From NCBI RefSeq assembly GCF_900637685.1, contig NZ_LR134388.1, forward strand, positions 1 through 64,000: a DNA stretch of 64,000 nucleotides, given 5' to 3'. How positions within the stretch are numbered: position 1 is the first letter of the stretch; the number at the start of each line of letters is the position of its first letter. This DNA comes from Legionella sainthelensi. GTDB lineage: Bacteria; Pseudomonadota; Gammaproteobacteria; Legionellales; Legionellaceae. Both the position numbers and the translations under genes were made by a program. Below, piece by piece: positions 30,374 through 40,207 of the stretch. The notes below the pieces were generated by a model. The model ran no database searches and had not been told where the DNA came from. It saw only the letters and a program-made list of their open reading frames with translations.

Positions 30374-30950
30374 TCAGTTAACCAATTCTTGTGAATAGAA
30401 TAATTCATTCCATAATATAATGGTATTTTGGATCAGGCGTTGACAACCAACAACCATCTCTTGCTGTTCTTTTCCACCGCATTGAATTTCTTGAAAACAA
30501 AATGGAGCATTTAATCTACCCTTAGATGCAAACTCTTTCACTGCTTCGATGAGCAGATATTTGACGTTCTTCACTGATTAATTCGATCCATTTTTTAGGT
30601 GTAATGTCTTTTCTATCAATAAGTTGATCGCTGCACTAGGATTGGGGCTTTGTGTAATGACGAAATAAAAGTAAGCGGTTAATTTGCTCCTGCATAATGC
30701 AGTTAGCTAATCATCTGGTGAATGTGCGCTGACACGATTATTAGTGATAGTTTTTCTTTTGAAAATACCCCAATTCGCCTTGCGAATTATGCCTTGCAAT
30801 TGATGATAGGATTCTACGCAGTTTCTTGCGGTTATAAACGCTTTTCGAAAACTCATGTCATCGATAAGATTGAGAATGTGAATACTTTTAAAGATTTTGT
30901 TGTATTCAAATAATGCTAATCTAAGGCATGTATAATATTACCCTGTGCCT
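30374..30950 (-). pseudogene. Tn3-family transposase relic
   Basis: Two minus-strand segments resemble the C-terminal part of Tn3-type TnpA. One near 30780-30950 reads RLALFEYNKIFK, LIDDMSFRKA and ESYHQLQGIIRKAN, like the DDE-region segment with RxI and EsxHxL. The other, 30374-30574, reads CQRLIQNTIILWNELF, like the terminal segment that ends near a WN-Y motif. The two are in different frames with unrelated or scrambled DNA between (about 30575-30720), and no N-terminal half remains. Clearly non-functional. Confidence 0.65.
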
Positions 30951-31502
30951 TTTCTTGCATAAATAGCGATCATAACACTCGAATAATATTTTTCATTTCC
31001 GAGCGAATCAATGCAATACAACCCCCCACATAAATCACAACAAACCGAGCGTGCAGAGAGTTTGGTTCTTCGCGTCTTTTAGAGAAAATGAAGTCCGGTG
31101 ACACGGTTTTGGGAGAAGTTGGTTACCTGTTCATCATGTGTAAATAACGACACTGATAAACATCAAAATTTTTTTCGGCATATGGTTGCGAACATTAGCC
31201 CCGTATTAAAGAGTTTGTAAGATTGTCAAAACCGGGCAAGTTATGGAGTGCTAGACCTATTATTATAGGGGTCCGTTATCTCAATATAGGGCTCATGAGG
31301 TAAAATGGTACCTTCAGATAGCCTCTCACACCCTTATCTAACATTTAAGTTTTCGAAATAACTCTTGAAACTTAGCTCAAGCATTTGAATATTAATAGAA
31401 ATTTGTAGATTTCATATGATATATAAATAAATTGAATTGGATGGTATTTGTTCATAATGATTAAATATTATGTAATCAATGACTCATAAGGGTGGTTTAG
31501 CT
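30951..31502. other. Gap with no intact gene downstream of the Tn3 relic
   Basis: About 550 bases with no supportable intact gene. The first 100 bases or so may be further transposase debris on the minus strand. The remainder before the next gene is AT-rich and probably holds its promoter. Confidence 0.4.
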
Positions 31503-33542
31503 ATGAACTATCAGGATGCGCTTGCATACATAGAAATCTATAATGAACAAGGTAATATTCCAGGACTACTGGATTTTTACAAAAAAAATGGTGGCGAAGA
31601 TGAACAAATAGCCAGCGCATGTGAAAGTTCAATAAAATCTCTTATGAAAAGGAGTTCGTTATCTGAAAAGAATTTATTTCTTTTTAGTCGGAACAAACCT
31701 GAAAAACTTGTTGCAGAAATAATTACTGGCCGAGGGCCATTCATGCTTCAAAAAAACGAAGAAGAACAAATAACCAAACGCAAAAATACACTTACCGCAT
31801 TTTTTTCAATAAAATCAAAATTTAACTCTCCTTCTGATGAATACACCAATGAACTTTTAGGTAGAATATTTGATGCAAACTATCATGTAAAAAGTATTGA
31901 AGCATTAAAAGAGTTAACTAGTTTAATGAAGATGATTGGGAATAAATCTATTTATATAATTTGTCTTGCACTTATTGTAGAAGCTAGTAATCCCAAGATT
32001 TTTAAAGAACAACAGCTAGATAAAGATTTAAATTATAATGATAGTTTAAGTGCATTATCTGGACTCAATCAATTATTGAAGGAAAAAAAAATATCTAATT
32101 ATAAGTGTAATACTAAAGTATTTAACGAATCATCATTAGAACATATCATCAACTCACGTCGTATTTTTTTCCAAAAGCTCCAAGATTCTCGAGTAATTGC
32201 AACTCAACCAATGATGCTTGATAGAGAGTCTGTTTCTAATGGCAAAGGTCGAAGTCTTACAAATATTTTGAGTTATGAAGATAAAAAGTTAGTAGGAAAA
32301 CGACTCTCTCAAGAATCGCGTACTCAACTTGAAGCAGTGGCTAACGAACTCTTTCGTTTAATGATAGGAGATGTTCAACCCAAAACTTATTTAGCTCTTG
32401 CACCAAAAACTATAGTTAGTGAAGTAAATCCCTATATGACCCTATGTGAGTTTGCTGAAGAATATTTGCCAATCAATAGCTTAAAAAATGAAAGAGATCC
32501 AATGGAAGTAATTTTTTCTGATGAGACCTTAAAAAAGGATCTTGCTCGTATTACAACATCCTCATTAATTCTTGCAGAAAATGATATGCATGGGGGAAAC
32601 ATTGGGTTTTGTCAGCATAAAGGGATCCTACGTTTAGTTAAAATCGATGGAGATGAAGCATTGTATCCTCTAACGAAAAGGGGAGAGAACATAGGAGAGC
32701 CTAAACTGATATCTCAAAATGGTCAACGTATGTTAGTTGAGGGATTTTCCTCCGTAGATTGTTTTAGTTTAAATCGAAGTGATTTGGAACAGCTCCCTGC
32801 TATACAAATTCCAGCTAATAGAGATGAATCATTATTGGCACAAAATCCTTCAGAGCGCTTTTTGCCATATAACTGGGCATTTTATACTACAGAAGAAATA
32901 AACCTTAAAATGCTTCAAGAAGATCCTATTTTCCAACAAGCTAAAGATATAGCGGTTATTAAATTTTTAATTACTCCTCAACAGATATTTACGAAATTTG
33001 CTGATAAATTTATTTCTCAACCAGAATTAAAACGCGAATTTCTTGAGTGGATTATTAATCGACAACATGAATGTTATCAAAAACTATTTTTAACCTCCGA
33101 AAATTGTATTAACTTATATAATGACCCCCGCACTAGAGAGTCTTTAGAAGAAGAAATTAAAGAGTTTATCTTGGATATGAAACAAGATGGGTATGAATAT
33201 ACTGATCATATTAGTTTTAATAATACGATTTTTAACGATCAAAATATTCATAAAGATAAACAATATCAGATAGATAGGTCTTTAGGTAAAGAGCCAGATA
33301 TAGAAACAATAGGAAATATTGCTCCTCTTGATAGTTACGCAGTAGAAATTTTCTTGAACTCCTCACCGATTGATAAAACTTTATCTCTAAAATCTACTGA
33401 GAAAATTGGCCATCAGGGACAGTCAATAGCAGAGAAAAAAGATACTCAAGCTGCATTCAAACTTGACCTAAAAAATCTACGTCTTCAATCGTTAGATTTA
33501 GATGAAGAATGTGAAAAAAATACTGTAAAAATAACCTGTTAA
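31503..33542 (+). CDS. Large effector-like protein with PI-kinase/HipA-like catalytic motifs
   Basis: About 679 residues, no signal peptide or membrane helices. Start at 31503 (MNYQDAL) follows AGGGTGG; an upstream in-frame ATG at 31479 is less likely. In the middle, NDMHGGNIGF (Asp361, His363, Asn366) followed by LVKIDGDEAL (Asp382) matches the catalytic-loop and metal-binding pattern of the PI3/4-kinase and HipA-like folds. A glycine-containing KGRSLTN segment about 110 residues earlier could be the nucleotide loop. Both flanks (300 and 290 residues) are of unknown fold. The end is Glu/Asp/Lys-rich (LDLDEECEKNTVKITC). A small coiled-coil gene follows after 19 bp. Kinase activity and Dot/Icm export are inference. 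Confidence 0.6.
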   Translation: MNYQDALAYIEIYNEQGNIPGLLDFYKKNGGEDEQIASACESSIKSLMKRSSLSEKNLFLFSRNKPEKLVAEIITGRGPFMLQKNEEEQITKRKNTLTAFFSIKSKFNSPSDEYTNELLGRIFDANYHVKSIEALKELTSLMKMIGNKSIYIICLALIVEASNPKIFKEQQLDKDLNYNDSLSALSGLNQLLKEKKISNYKCNTKVFNESSLEHIINSRRIFFQKLQDSRVIATQPMMLDRESVSNGKGRSLTNILSYEDKKLVGKRLSQESRTQLEAVANELFRLMIGDVQPKTYLALAPKTIVSEVNPYMTLCEFAEEYLPINSLKNERDPMEVIFSDETLKKDLARITTSSLILAENDMHGGNIGFCQHKGILRLVKIDGDEALYPLTKRGENIGEPKLISQNGQRMLVEGFSSVDCFSLNRSDLEQLPAIQIPANRDESLLAQNPSERFLPYNWAFYTTEEINLKMLQEDPIFQQAKDIAVIKFLITPQQIFTKFADKFISQPELKREFLEWIINRQHECYQKLFLTSENCINLYNDPRTRESLEEEIKEFILDMKQDGYEYTDHISFNNTIFNDQNIHKDKQYQIDRSLGKEPDIETIGNIAPLDSYAVEIFLNSSPIDKTLSLKSTEKIGHQGQSIAEKKDTQAAFKLDLKNLRLQSLDLDEECEKNTVKITC

Positions 33543-33561
33543 TTAAATAGGAGTATGTATC

Positions 33562-33900
33562 ATGAGTTTGGAAACAAAAAAATCAGTTGCACATGCAGAA
33601 ATATTTGAATCAGAAAGAGAGCATTTAAAAAAGAAAATATCGGATTGTAATGATCAATTAACTAAGCTTACTAATAAATTAATTGTTTATCGTCGTGAGA
33701 ATAATAGGATTCAAAATGAGTTTCTACCTTATTATTATAGAGATAAACCAAATTATCATGAAAAGATTCAAACTTGCGAAAGAATCCTAGAAACAAATAA
33801 AACACAGATTCAGCAACACGAAATGGTTCTAAAAAAACTAGAGCAGTCTATAGAAGAGATGAAAACTGAACTTAGAGAGGGCGTCGGGAAAGAAATGTAA
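33562..33900 (+). CDS. Small coiled-coil protein
   Basis: A 112-residue, highly charged, almost wholly helical protein; residues 12-55 and 70-108 show heptad patterns, separated by a Tyr-rich hinge (LPYYYRDKPNYHE). No family recognised. It follows the kinase-motif gene by 19 bp with AGGAG before its ATG, so the two form an operon; it may bind or regulate the larger protein. Confidence 0.65.
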   Translation: MSLETKKSVAHAEIFESEREHLKKKISDCNDQLTKLTNKLIVYRRENNRIQNEFLPYYYRDKPNYHEKIQTCERILETNKTQIQQHEMVLKKLEQSIEEMKTELREGVGKEM

Positions 33901-34013
33901 TATGGTGCGTTTCTGTGGCGAAATCTAAAAGGGTATTATCACTGACGAAACTATTTTTATGTCTAAATTAAAGACAAACTCTAGTTTTAGTCCCAGGTCT
34001 AATAACCACTAGT

Positions 34014-35201
34014 AGTTCAAATTTGATCTGGCAGTTACCGGCTTTTCAAGAAATGTCTGTCAGGTCAAATTTAGTTTATAAATTTTTCCATCCAGAATTG
34101 TTTAGCCTCTATCAAAGTTTGCATTGGGGTACGTCCACAACACATTTTACCCTGATGAGTACGTTGATTATTATAGTAATCCATCCATTCGTCCAGATCT
34201 TTTTGCAATTCATCGATTGATTCGTAAATTTTCTTTCGGAATGTTACTTGATAAAACTCCTGTAAAATCGTTTTATGAAAACGTTCACAAATGCCATTTG
34301 TTTGAGGTGAATTTGCTTTTGTCTTTGTATGGTCAATGTTATTAATTGCCAAATAAAGCTGATAATCATGCTGTTCTACCTTGCCACAATATTCAGTACC
34401 CCTATCTGTTAAAATACGCAGTATAGGTAAATCGTGTTGTTCGAAGAAGGGTAAAACCTTATCGTTCAGTAAATCTGCTGAAGTAATTGGCGTTTTAGTC
34501 GTATAAAGCTTGGCAAATGCCACTTTACTATAGGTATCAACAAAAGTTTGCTGATAAATGCGACCGACTCCTTTAAGCGTACCCACATAAAAAGTATCTT
34601 GCGAGCCGAGATAACCAGGATGTGCTGTTTCGATTTCACCACATGCCTCATCATCAAATTTCTTTTTCTCCAAAGCTACGACCTGCGCTTCCGTCAATAT
34701 AATTCCTTCAGAAGCTACTTTAGCCTCTAATGCTTTTAAGCGGTCTTTAAAATTGGCAAGCTCATATCGCAGCCAAATGCTACGAACTCCACTTGGAGAA
34801 ACAAAAATACCCTGTTTACGAAGCTCATTGCTCGTACGAAGCTGACCATGGGCTGGAAATGCGATCGCATACTCCCTTACCGAGAGTTCAATTGCTTCTT
34901 CTACTCTATTTTTTAGATTAGGTTTTCTTCGGCTTTGATCGAATAAAGCATCAACTCCTCCCGATTCTACTGCCGACTTATAGCGATAAAATGTATCTCT
35001 GGATAAGCCCATTACTTTACATGCCTTAGATACATTCCCTAATTCTTCAGCAAGGTTTAATAAGCCAACTTTATGTTTAATAATTTTAACTGTATTATCT
35101 ATCATGAGAGTTTTCCTTTTGGTTTTGTTTCAAGTTCGCACTTCTATCAAAACCGGAAACTCTCTCTTTTTCAAGTACTTGTGTCAGATTAAGTCGAAAC
35201 T
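34014..35201 (-). mobile_element. IS481-family insertion sequence
   Basis: About 1.19 kb around the 34071-35105 transposase. Imperfect inverted ends AGTTCAAATTTGATCTGGCAG (34014-34034) and its counterpart at 35181-35201 match at about 14 of 21 positions. Exact boundaries and a target duplication are uncertain. Confidence 0.6.
34071..35105 (-). CDS. IS481-family transposase
   Basis: DDE integrase-type transposase of 344 residues. N-terminal helix-turn-helix (SKACKVMGLSRDTFYRY near 25-42), then the catalytic core: DTFYVG near 170 carries the first Asp, LTDRGTEYCG the second, and NGICERFHKTI with the Glu about 35 residues later. The protein is full length and undisrupted. AAGGA precedes the ATG. 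It ends within 60 bp of the element's left end. Confidence 0.9.
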   Translation of the reverse strand: MIDNTVKIIKHKVGLLNLAEELGNVSKACKVMGLSRDTFYRYKSAVESGGVDALFDQSRRKPNLKNRVEEAIELSVREYAIAFPAHGQLRTSNELRKQGIFVSPSGVRSIWLRYELANFKDRLKALEAKVASEGIILTEAQVVALEKKKFDDEACGEIETAHPGYLGSQDTFYVGTLKGVGRIYQQTFVDTYSKVAFAKLYTTKTPITSADLLNDKVLPFFEQHDLPILRILTDRGTEYCGKVEQHDYQLYLAINNIDHTKTKANSPQTNGICERFHKTILQEFYQVTFRKKIYESIDELQKDLDEWMDYYNNQRTHQGKMCCGRTPMQTLIEAKQFWMEKFIN

Positions 35202-35324
35202 AATTCAACTTAAGGAGGAATTTCTAAATTGCGTTATTAAAATAAAAAATTTTTACCTATTCTCAAAAATAAAGTTTATATTCATTTCAGATTCAGGCAT
35301 CGAAACCCGAGAGTGTTCATTTAA

Positions 35325-36631
35325 CTGTGTCACCTCATTGCTTATCTAAGCCCCAAAGTTAGTCTGTCTTCAAAATAGATTTGTAGTTGAGACACGATAA
35401 GCGCCCAATTGTGCATGGGCTGATTCCATTTTTCCAGTACTTTCTGAGCAGCACAGTAAATGAGTTTGATAAGTGCGTTTTCGCTGGTGAAAGCGCCTTT
35501 ATTTTTAGTTTATTTGCGAATTTGTCGATGAAAACCTTCAACAATATTGGTCGTATAAAGGATACGTCTGAGCTCTTCTGGATATTTAAAGTACTGCGAT
35601 AGTGCTTCCCAGTGATTATTCCACGATTTGATTACGGCCGGGTATTTTTTTCCCCATTTCTCTTCCAGCTCAAGCAAATGATGCTCGGCCAAGTCTTTGC
35701 TAGATGCCTTATACACAAGTTTTAAATCAGCCATGAAAGTCTCCTGGTCTTTACTGACCACATACTTCAACGAGTTGCGAATTTGATGGACGGCACAAAG
35801 TTGTACCTCTGTGTTGGGGAAGACTTCAGCGATGGCATCGGGAAATCCTTTAAGCCCATCGATGCTGGCAATAAGAATATCGTCTACCCCACGAGCCTTA
35901 AGGTCATTTAAGACACCAAGCCAAAAACGAGCGCCTTCTGCCTCAGATAAATAGAGTCCCAGAATATCCTTTTTACCTACTGAGTTCACAGCGAGAACCG
36001 TGTAAAAGGCTCGACTGATGACCTTAGCGTCAACACGTACTTTAAAGTGCATGGCATCAAGAAATACGATGGGGTATACCGATTCTAAGGAGCGATTACG
36101 CCATTCAGTAATCAGCGGTAAGAGCTTATCGGTTATTAAACTGATTTTAGCGCTGGAGATTTCTAATCCATACATCTCAGATAAATGCTCGCTTATCGCT
36201 TCGTAGCTCATGCCTATCGCATAAAGTGCCAAGACTTTATTATCGAGTGATTCGTTGAGTACCGTTTGACGCTTTTTGACTATCTCAGGCTCAAAACTGC
36301 CATCTCTATCTCGAGGCGTTTCCAAGTCAAAAACGCCAGTAGTCGATTTGATTCTTTTAGTCGTTTCACCGTTACGGCGGTTGACGATACCTGCCTCAGA
36401 GCAGTCCGTTATATGAGAATCCATTTCTCCTTCTAAGGCTGACTCTAATAACTCTTTAATTAATGGGGTTAGGATACCGTCTTTTCCTGTGAGCGATTGC
36501 CCTGATTTTAACTGCGATAATGCTTCTGATTTGAACTCGTTGAAATCAAAATTCGATAAATCGATTCTCTTCTTACTCATGTGCACCTCTTTTAAGTGTT
36601 AAATTATAACAAGTTAAAAGAGATGACACAG
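35325..36631 (-). mobile_element. IS256-family insertion sequence with target duplication
   Basis: A 1307-bp element. Ends CTGTGTCACCTC (35325-35336) and, inverted, CTGTGTCATCTC (36631-36620) match at 11 of 12 bases. Flanks TCATTTAA (35317-35324) and TTATTTAA (36632-36639) match at 7 of 8, consistent with the 8-bp duplication typical of IS256-type insertion. Confidence 0.82.
35342..36586 (-). pseudogene. IS256-family (mutator-type) transposase interrupted by one stop codon
   Basis: The frame begins at 36586 and is open for 358 residues up to a TAA at 35510-35512 following EGFHRQIRK, then continues in the same frame for 55 more codons (TKNKGAFTSENALIK, CAAQKVLEKW, HNWALIVSQLQIYF) to a stop at 35342-35344. 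That continuation matches the usual IS256 C-terminus, so a single nonsense change has truncated it. Core motifs include VFLDAMHFKVR (first Asp), ASIDGLKGFPDAI (second Asp) and the CAVHQIRN segment. Loss of the conserved Glu-helix tail probably inactivates it, unless read through. Confidence 0.85.
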
Positions 36632-36721
36632 TTATTTAAACACTACCCGAAACCCAGTATGACTGCATTTAACCCGCTTGTTTAATCTCAACGTACACGT
36701 TAAGCCATGTCCTTATTTCAA

Positions 36722-37440
36722 CTAGTTCACTTTTATCTCAAACCCTTGTTTTCAATCAATGCATTCCGGCCGAAATGAATAACGGTTCCTTGCATTGATT
36801 TCTAATTGAGGAAGTGAGTTATTCGCCCTTTCCTCTCGATAAACTACCTCATTAAGCCAACACTTTTCTTCTGTTAACAATTAATTGGGTAAACAGGTCC
36901 ACCAGCTTTTTGGAATCTGACCAATGATAATCTCTTCCTTTTAATACCTCTTTCTTATCAAGTGGTACGCACAACTCAATGTTTCTTTAATGAGTGTCTT
37001 GCTTTTAATTTGTCAATCATGCCTGGAACCATCACTAATGGGTTGAGCGTGGTCTAGCAATCGTTTATGGCCCGATTACTTGAATAGAAATAATCCCGCT
37101 TCCAATTAATATAATCGAGTTTTGAACTCTCAATCCTCCTTTCCTTCCAATTTATGTCTTGAATGCGGCATGCAAAAGGGAGGTTTGAACCATTAATGAG
37201 ATATCTTGCGGAGTTTGTAATTCTAAAAAATTGCGATCAAAGTCGCTATTATGGCAAATGATAAGGTGCGTTTACCTCAAGATAGCGCTGACGTGCTCCC
37301 AATTAATTTATTTGCCTTGCACATCACTGTCAGTAATGCCCGGTATTTTAGTTACTTTTAAAATTCACATCATTATACTCAAGGCTATTTGAAGGTCACT
37401 GGCGGCTTAACTATGTTCGCAATAGAGCGTATTAGTTGCT
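36722..37440 (-). pseudogene. Decayed DnaQ-like 3'-5' exonuclease gene
   Basis: Reading the minus strand across several frames gives an ordered relic of a DEDD-type exonuclease: IPGITDSDVQGK, INWEHVSAIL, LIICHNSDFDRNFLEL (Exo II motif), INWKERRIESSKLDYINWK, SSNRAINDC (Exo III-like motif), a middle LNPLVMVPGMIDKLKARHSL, and a tail WWTCLP, CWLNEVVYREE, INARNRYSFRPECID. At least four internal stops and three frameshifts separate these. The Exo I part is lost or scrambled near 37380-37440. It lies between an IS256 element and the ankyrin gene, in a zone of decay. Confidence 0.75.
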
Positions 37441-37478
37441 CGAAAAACTTTGAAGCCGCCAATTAGTAGTCACACCTT

Positions 37479-38462
37479 TTAATATCTTAAGCTTGTTATA
37501 CCTTGTTCTCTTCTCTCAAACCGCGCCCCTTTCTCTTTCAGTAGATTTACTGAGGTTTCATTGCCATTGAGATCAGCCCATTGTAATGCAGTTCTTTGAT
37601 GTTCATCTTGATGATTGATCATTTCTACCATCTTTGAATGCGCAAGTAATTTGGAAACTGTTTTTTCATTCCCATAACGGCAGGCTAATATGAGCGCTGT
37701 GGAATAGTTGTTGGTTTTTTTTGCAAGTAATTGATCTACTTTTTCATGACTTAAAAAATAATCAAGGAGTTTATCATTTTTATAAATCAGCGTATGATGC
37801 AATGCGTTTTGCCCAAGGTTATCAACTGAATTTATCAAATTTGGACATCTTGCCAGTATTGTTTTTACCAGATCGGGATCTTCAAAATTAATTACGGCAT
37901 GGAGTAACGTTCTGCCCACATTGTCGCTCGTCATCAATGCATTTTCTTTAGTTTTTAACAGCAAATCCTGAATACATTTTTTTTTCATATCCTTATCACC
38001 TCTCATTACCGAGGCGAAATGTATTGGGTATTTATGCTGATGATTGACAATATTAGGGTCAGCTCCCATTTTTAACAGTAGTTTCACTGTGGTATAATGT
38101 CCCTCAAGAGCAGCGAGGTGTAAAGCAGTATGCCCCATGGCCGATTGTATATTTACTAGTTCCGGTACAATTTGGGCATGACATTTTTCCAGAAAACGAT
38201 CAAAACCTAATTTTGCCGCCTGGTGCACCACATTATAGCCGGAATCCTTATCCACTACAGAGTTCAAACTTTTTTGCTGATTTAACACCTGATATGCATT
38301 AAAAACCTCTTTAATTTTTGTTGTATCTGCATTTTCAGGAAAATCACTCATAATATTTGTTCTGATCCAGTGTGTCACTTTATCAGTATTGGTCTGAAAA
38401 TTTGGATTTCCCAGCTGAGACAGAAGTTCATCTAATCTTGAAAGGGAGTTCTGAATAATCAT
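37479..38462 (-). CDS. Ankyrin-repeat protein, effector candidate
   Basis: A 327-residue protein without signal peptide. About residues 70-315 hold five to six ankyrin repeats, seen as GYNVVHQAAKLG, GHTALHLAALEGHYTTVKLLLKMGAD, YPIHFASVM, GRTLLHAVINF, GQNALHHTLIY, STALILACRYGNEKTVSKLL and RTALQWADLNGNE. The N-terminal 65 residues are helical. The short C-terminal tail is REQGITSLRY. Ankyrin proteins are a frequent class of Dot/Icm substrates, binding host proteins, so effector status is plausible but unproven. It stands alone, next to a decayed gene and an effector-like kinase. Confidence 0.82.
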   Translation of the reverse strand: MIIQNSLSRLDELLSQLGNPNFQTNTDKVTHWIRTNIMSDFPENADTTKIKEVFNAYQVLNQQKSLNSVVDKDSGYNVVHQAAKLGFDRFLEKCHAQIVPELVNIQSAMGHTALHLAALEGHYTTVKLLLKMGADPNIVNHQHKYPIHFASVMRGDKDMKKKCIQDLLLKTKENALMTSDNVGRTLLHAVINFEDPDLVKTILARCPNLINSVDNLGQNALHHTLIYKNDKLLDYFLSHEKVDQLLAKKTNNYSTALILACRYGNEKTVSKLLAHSKMVEMINHQDEHQRTALQWADLNGNETSVNLLKEKGARFERREQGITSLRY

Positions 38463-38699
38463 AAATTTGTTCCTTAATTAAAATTATTAAAAAGTTGCTC
38501 TTTTGCTATCATTTCTCGCCAGTATTTACACTGTTGCCGCCAGTAAAAACAGCGTATAAATTTTAAAATTTATACAGGTGTGTCTTTAAAACTCGTTAAG
38601 ATAATCACCACAATTGCCAGATAACCATCTTGTCTCCGGTTCATTAAGTCTGGCAAAATAATGTTTCAAATATTAAATTTTTTCCTACGATGCATCACT

Positions 38700-40187
38700 T
38701 TATCGGCTAAGAACCGTGGTTTGCTCCTGTTCTTCTTCTAAAAGTTCTTCAACTGGTTCTGCTGTTCTTCGGATAATGTTTTGATACTCATTCTTAAACT
38801 GTGTAGAAAACTCCTGAGTTGCTCTATTTTTATTGCTAGATTCCGCATTAGGGGTTTGTTGTGAAATAACTTGGCTAGCAGTTAATTCATTAGCATGTTC
38901 ATTTTTTAAGTCATTTTGTTTTACCCCTTCACTTATTTCAGAAACAAATCCGTGCCGCACTCTCAAATCATGAGCTATCCCCATAATCATATTTAGAGAA
39001 GGTCTATAATCAGGTTGCGAATCGAGCATGGTTTCAATGAATACTTTAACTTCTTTACCTTCCGGTGTATTAAAAACAGGTAAATCAAAATCTAATGGCT
39101 CTTTCCGTGCCAGCTTATCTAAAATGATATTCTGAGCATCATGTTCTTCGGTACTGACCATTAAATCGTATGCAACCAAGCCGATTTGATAGGTCATGTA
39201 AGAATCTGTCTCAAGATACTGTTCATCTCCAAAATAGTGTTCTGGTGGCACAAAGGTAGTGCTGATATCGCCTCGAGAAACTTGATTTTTTTCATTTGTT
39301 CGGACAACAGATTTTATATCTGCTGTTATCAATTGTTCATTGTCTCTTCTGAGAAAATTTGTTGCCTTAATATCCATATAGGCCATACCTTTTTTATTAA
39401 AATCAGACGCAACCTTTGCTATTTGCTCTATTGCGTTAAGTGTCCCAGAACAACGAGTACTGTTTTTATCGTTTTCTGGTGTAGTTGCGATTGTTCTCAA
39501 ATGATGACTACGAATGTCGCCATCTTGGCAAAACTCTGAAACGGCGACATTTACAGGACGGTCTACATAGTGTTTTCGCTGAGCGGGTAAAATTACTGGA
39601 CAATAAAAATAATCTTGAGCAAGATTGTTTTTGATGGTTTCATCGTTCTTCATCTCCTCTACTAAATTATAATCCGTTTTAGGATCATCCGCTTTTTCCA
39701 ATCTTATAATACATTGTTCCCCGGTTTCTTCATTCCTAGCCAGCCAGTTTTTATTATTTCCGCCCCCAAGATAAATGACATCGAATCCATTTAGTGATTG
39801 TGGTTCTTGGGTGGTGGATAGCCTTCGAATAATATCTTCCTGAGACGTTGAGTTTTCCGCAATCAAAGATTGAATTAAAGAGTGATATTTCTGCTTGGGA
39901 ACATTGATTAGCTTTGGATTGTTAGTGAGTAATTCCTTTAAAAGGTGATTTGTTGTACTAAGAAGGGCCTCGAAATTTCTCTTCATATTAGGCTTATTGT
40001 GATCAATGTCGTTATTTATGAGCAACAGAGTTTGAGCTTGTAATGCTTGCAACGTATCTTTCATATTCAAAAGAGCTTGAGGACCAGGTTCTGTTTTCAA
40101 TTTTTGACTGGCCATTTCCACATCATGAATAAGATTATCCATTTTACAGTAGTTCTCAGAACGCTTTCCTAACATGGGTTTAGTCAT
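38700..40187 (-). CDS. Eukaryote-like Ser/Thr protein kinase, effector candidate
   Basis: A 495-residue protein with a divergent protein-kinase domain at about 145-420. GGGNNKNWLA is the glycine loop; CIIRLEK holds a likely ATP-binding lysine position (or its replacement by Arg); YMDIKATNFL near 270 is the catalytic loop (HRD replaced by YMD, Asp and Asn kept); ITADIKSV near 290 stands in for DFG; TFVPPEHYF is the APE-like motif; DYRPSLNMI fits the C-lobe end. The N-terminal 140 residues are helical. The tail (VEELLEEEQEQTTVLSR) is strongly acidic, a Dot/Icm-type signal. Resembles the LegK class of effectors in design; specific orthology is not claimed. A small gene lies 20 bp upstream. Confidence 0.72.
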   Translation of the reverse strand: MTKPMLGKRSENYCKMDNLIHDVEMASQKLKTEPGPQALLNMKDTLQALQAQTLLLINNDIDHNKPNMKRNFEALLSTTNHLLKELLTNNPKLINVPKQKYHSLIQSLIAENSTSQEDIIRRLSTTQEPQSLNGFDVIYLGGGNNKNWLARNEETGEQCIIRLEKADDPKTDYNLVEEMKNDETIKNNLAQDYFYCPVILPAQRKHYVDRPVNVAVSEFCQDGDIRSHHLRTIATTPENDKNSTRCSGTLNAIEQIAKVASDFNKKGMAYMDIKATNFLRRDNEQLITADIKSVVRTNEKNQVSRGDISTTFVPPEHYFGDEQYLETDSYMTYQIGLVAYDLMVSTEEHDAQNIILDKLARKEPLDFDLPVFNTPEGKEVKVFIETMLDSQPDYRPSLNMIMGIAHDLRVRHGFVSEISEGVKQNDLKNEHANELTASQVISQQTPNAESSNKNRATQEFSTQFKNEYQNIIRRTAEPVEELLEEEQEQTTVLSR

Positions 40188-40207
40188 CTTTTCCCAATTA
40201 GAGCGCG

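Noticed and set aside
30722-30913. 63-codon plus-strand open frame
   Set aside because: The opposite strand here encodes the Tn3 transposase relic, which explains the open frame.
35359-35544. Separate 61-codon minus-strand frame at the end of the IS256 element
   Set aside because: It is out of frame; the natural transposase tail continues in the main frame after one stop codon.
39186-39539. 117-codon plus-strand open frame within the kinase gene
   Set aside because: Antisense to well-supported kinase motifs; no recognisable protein features.
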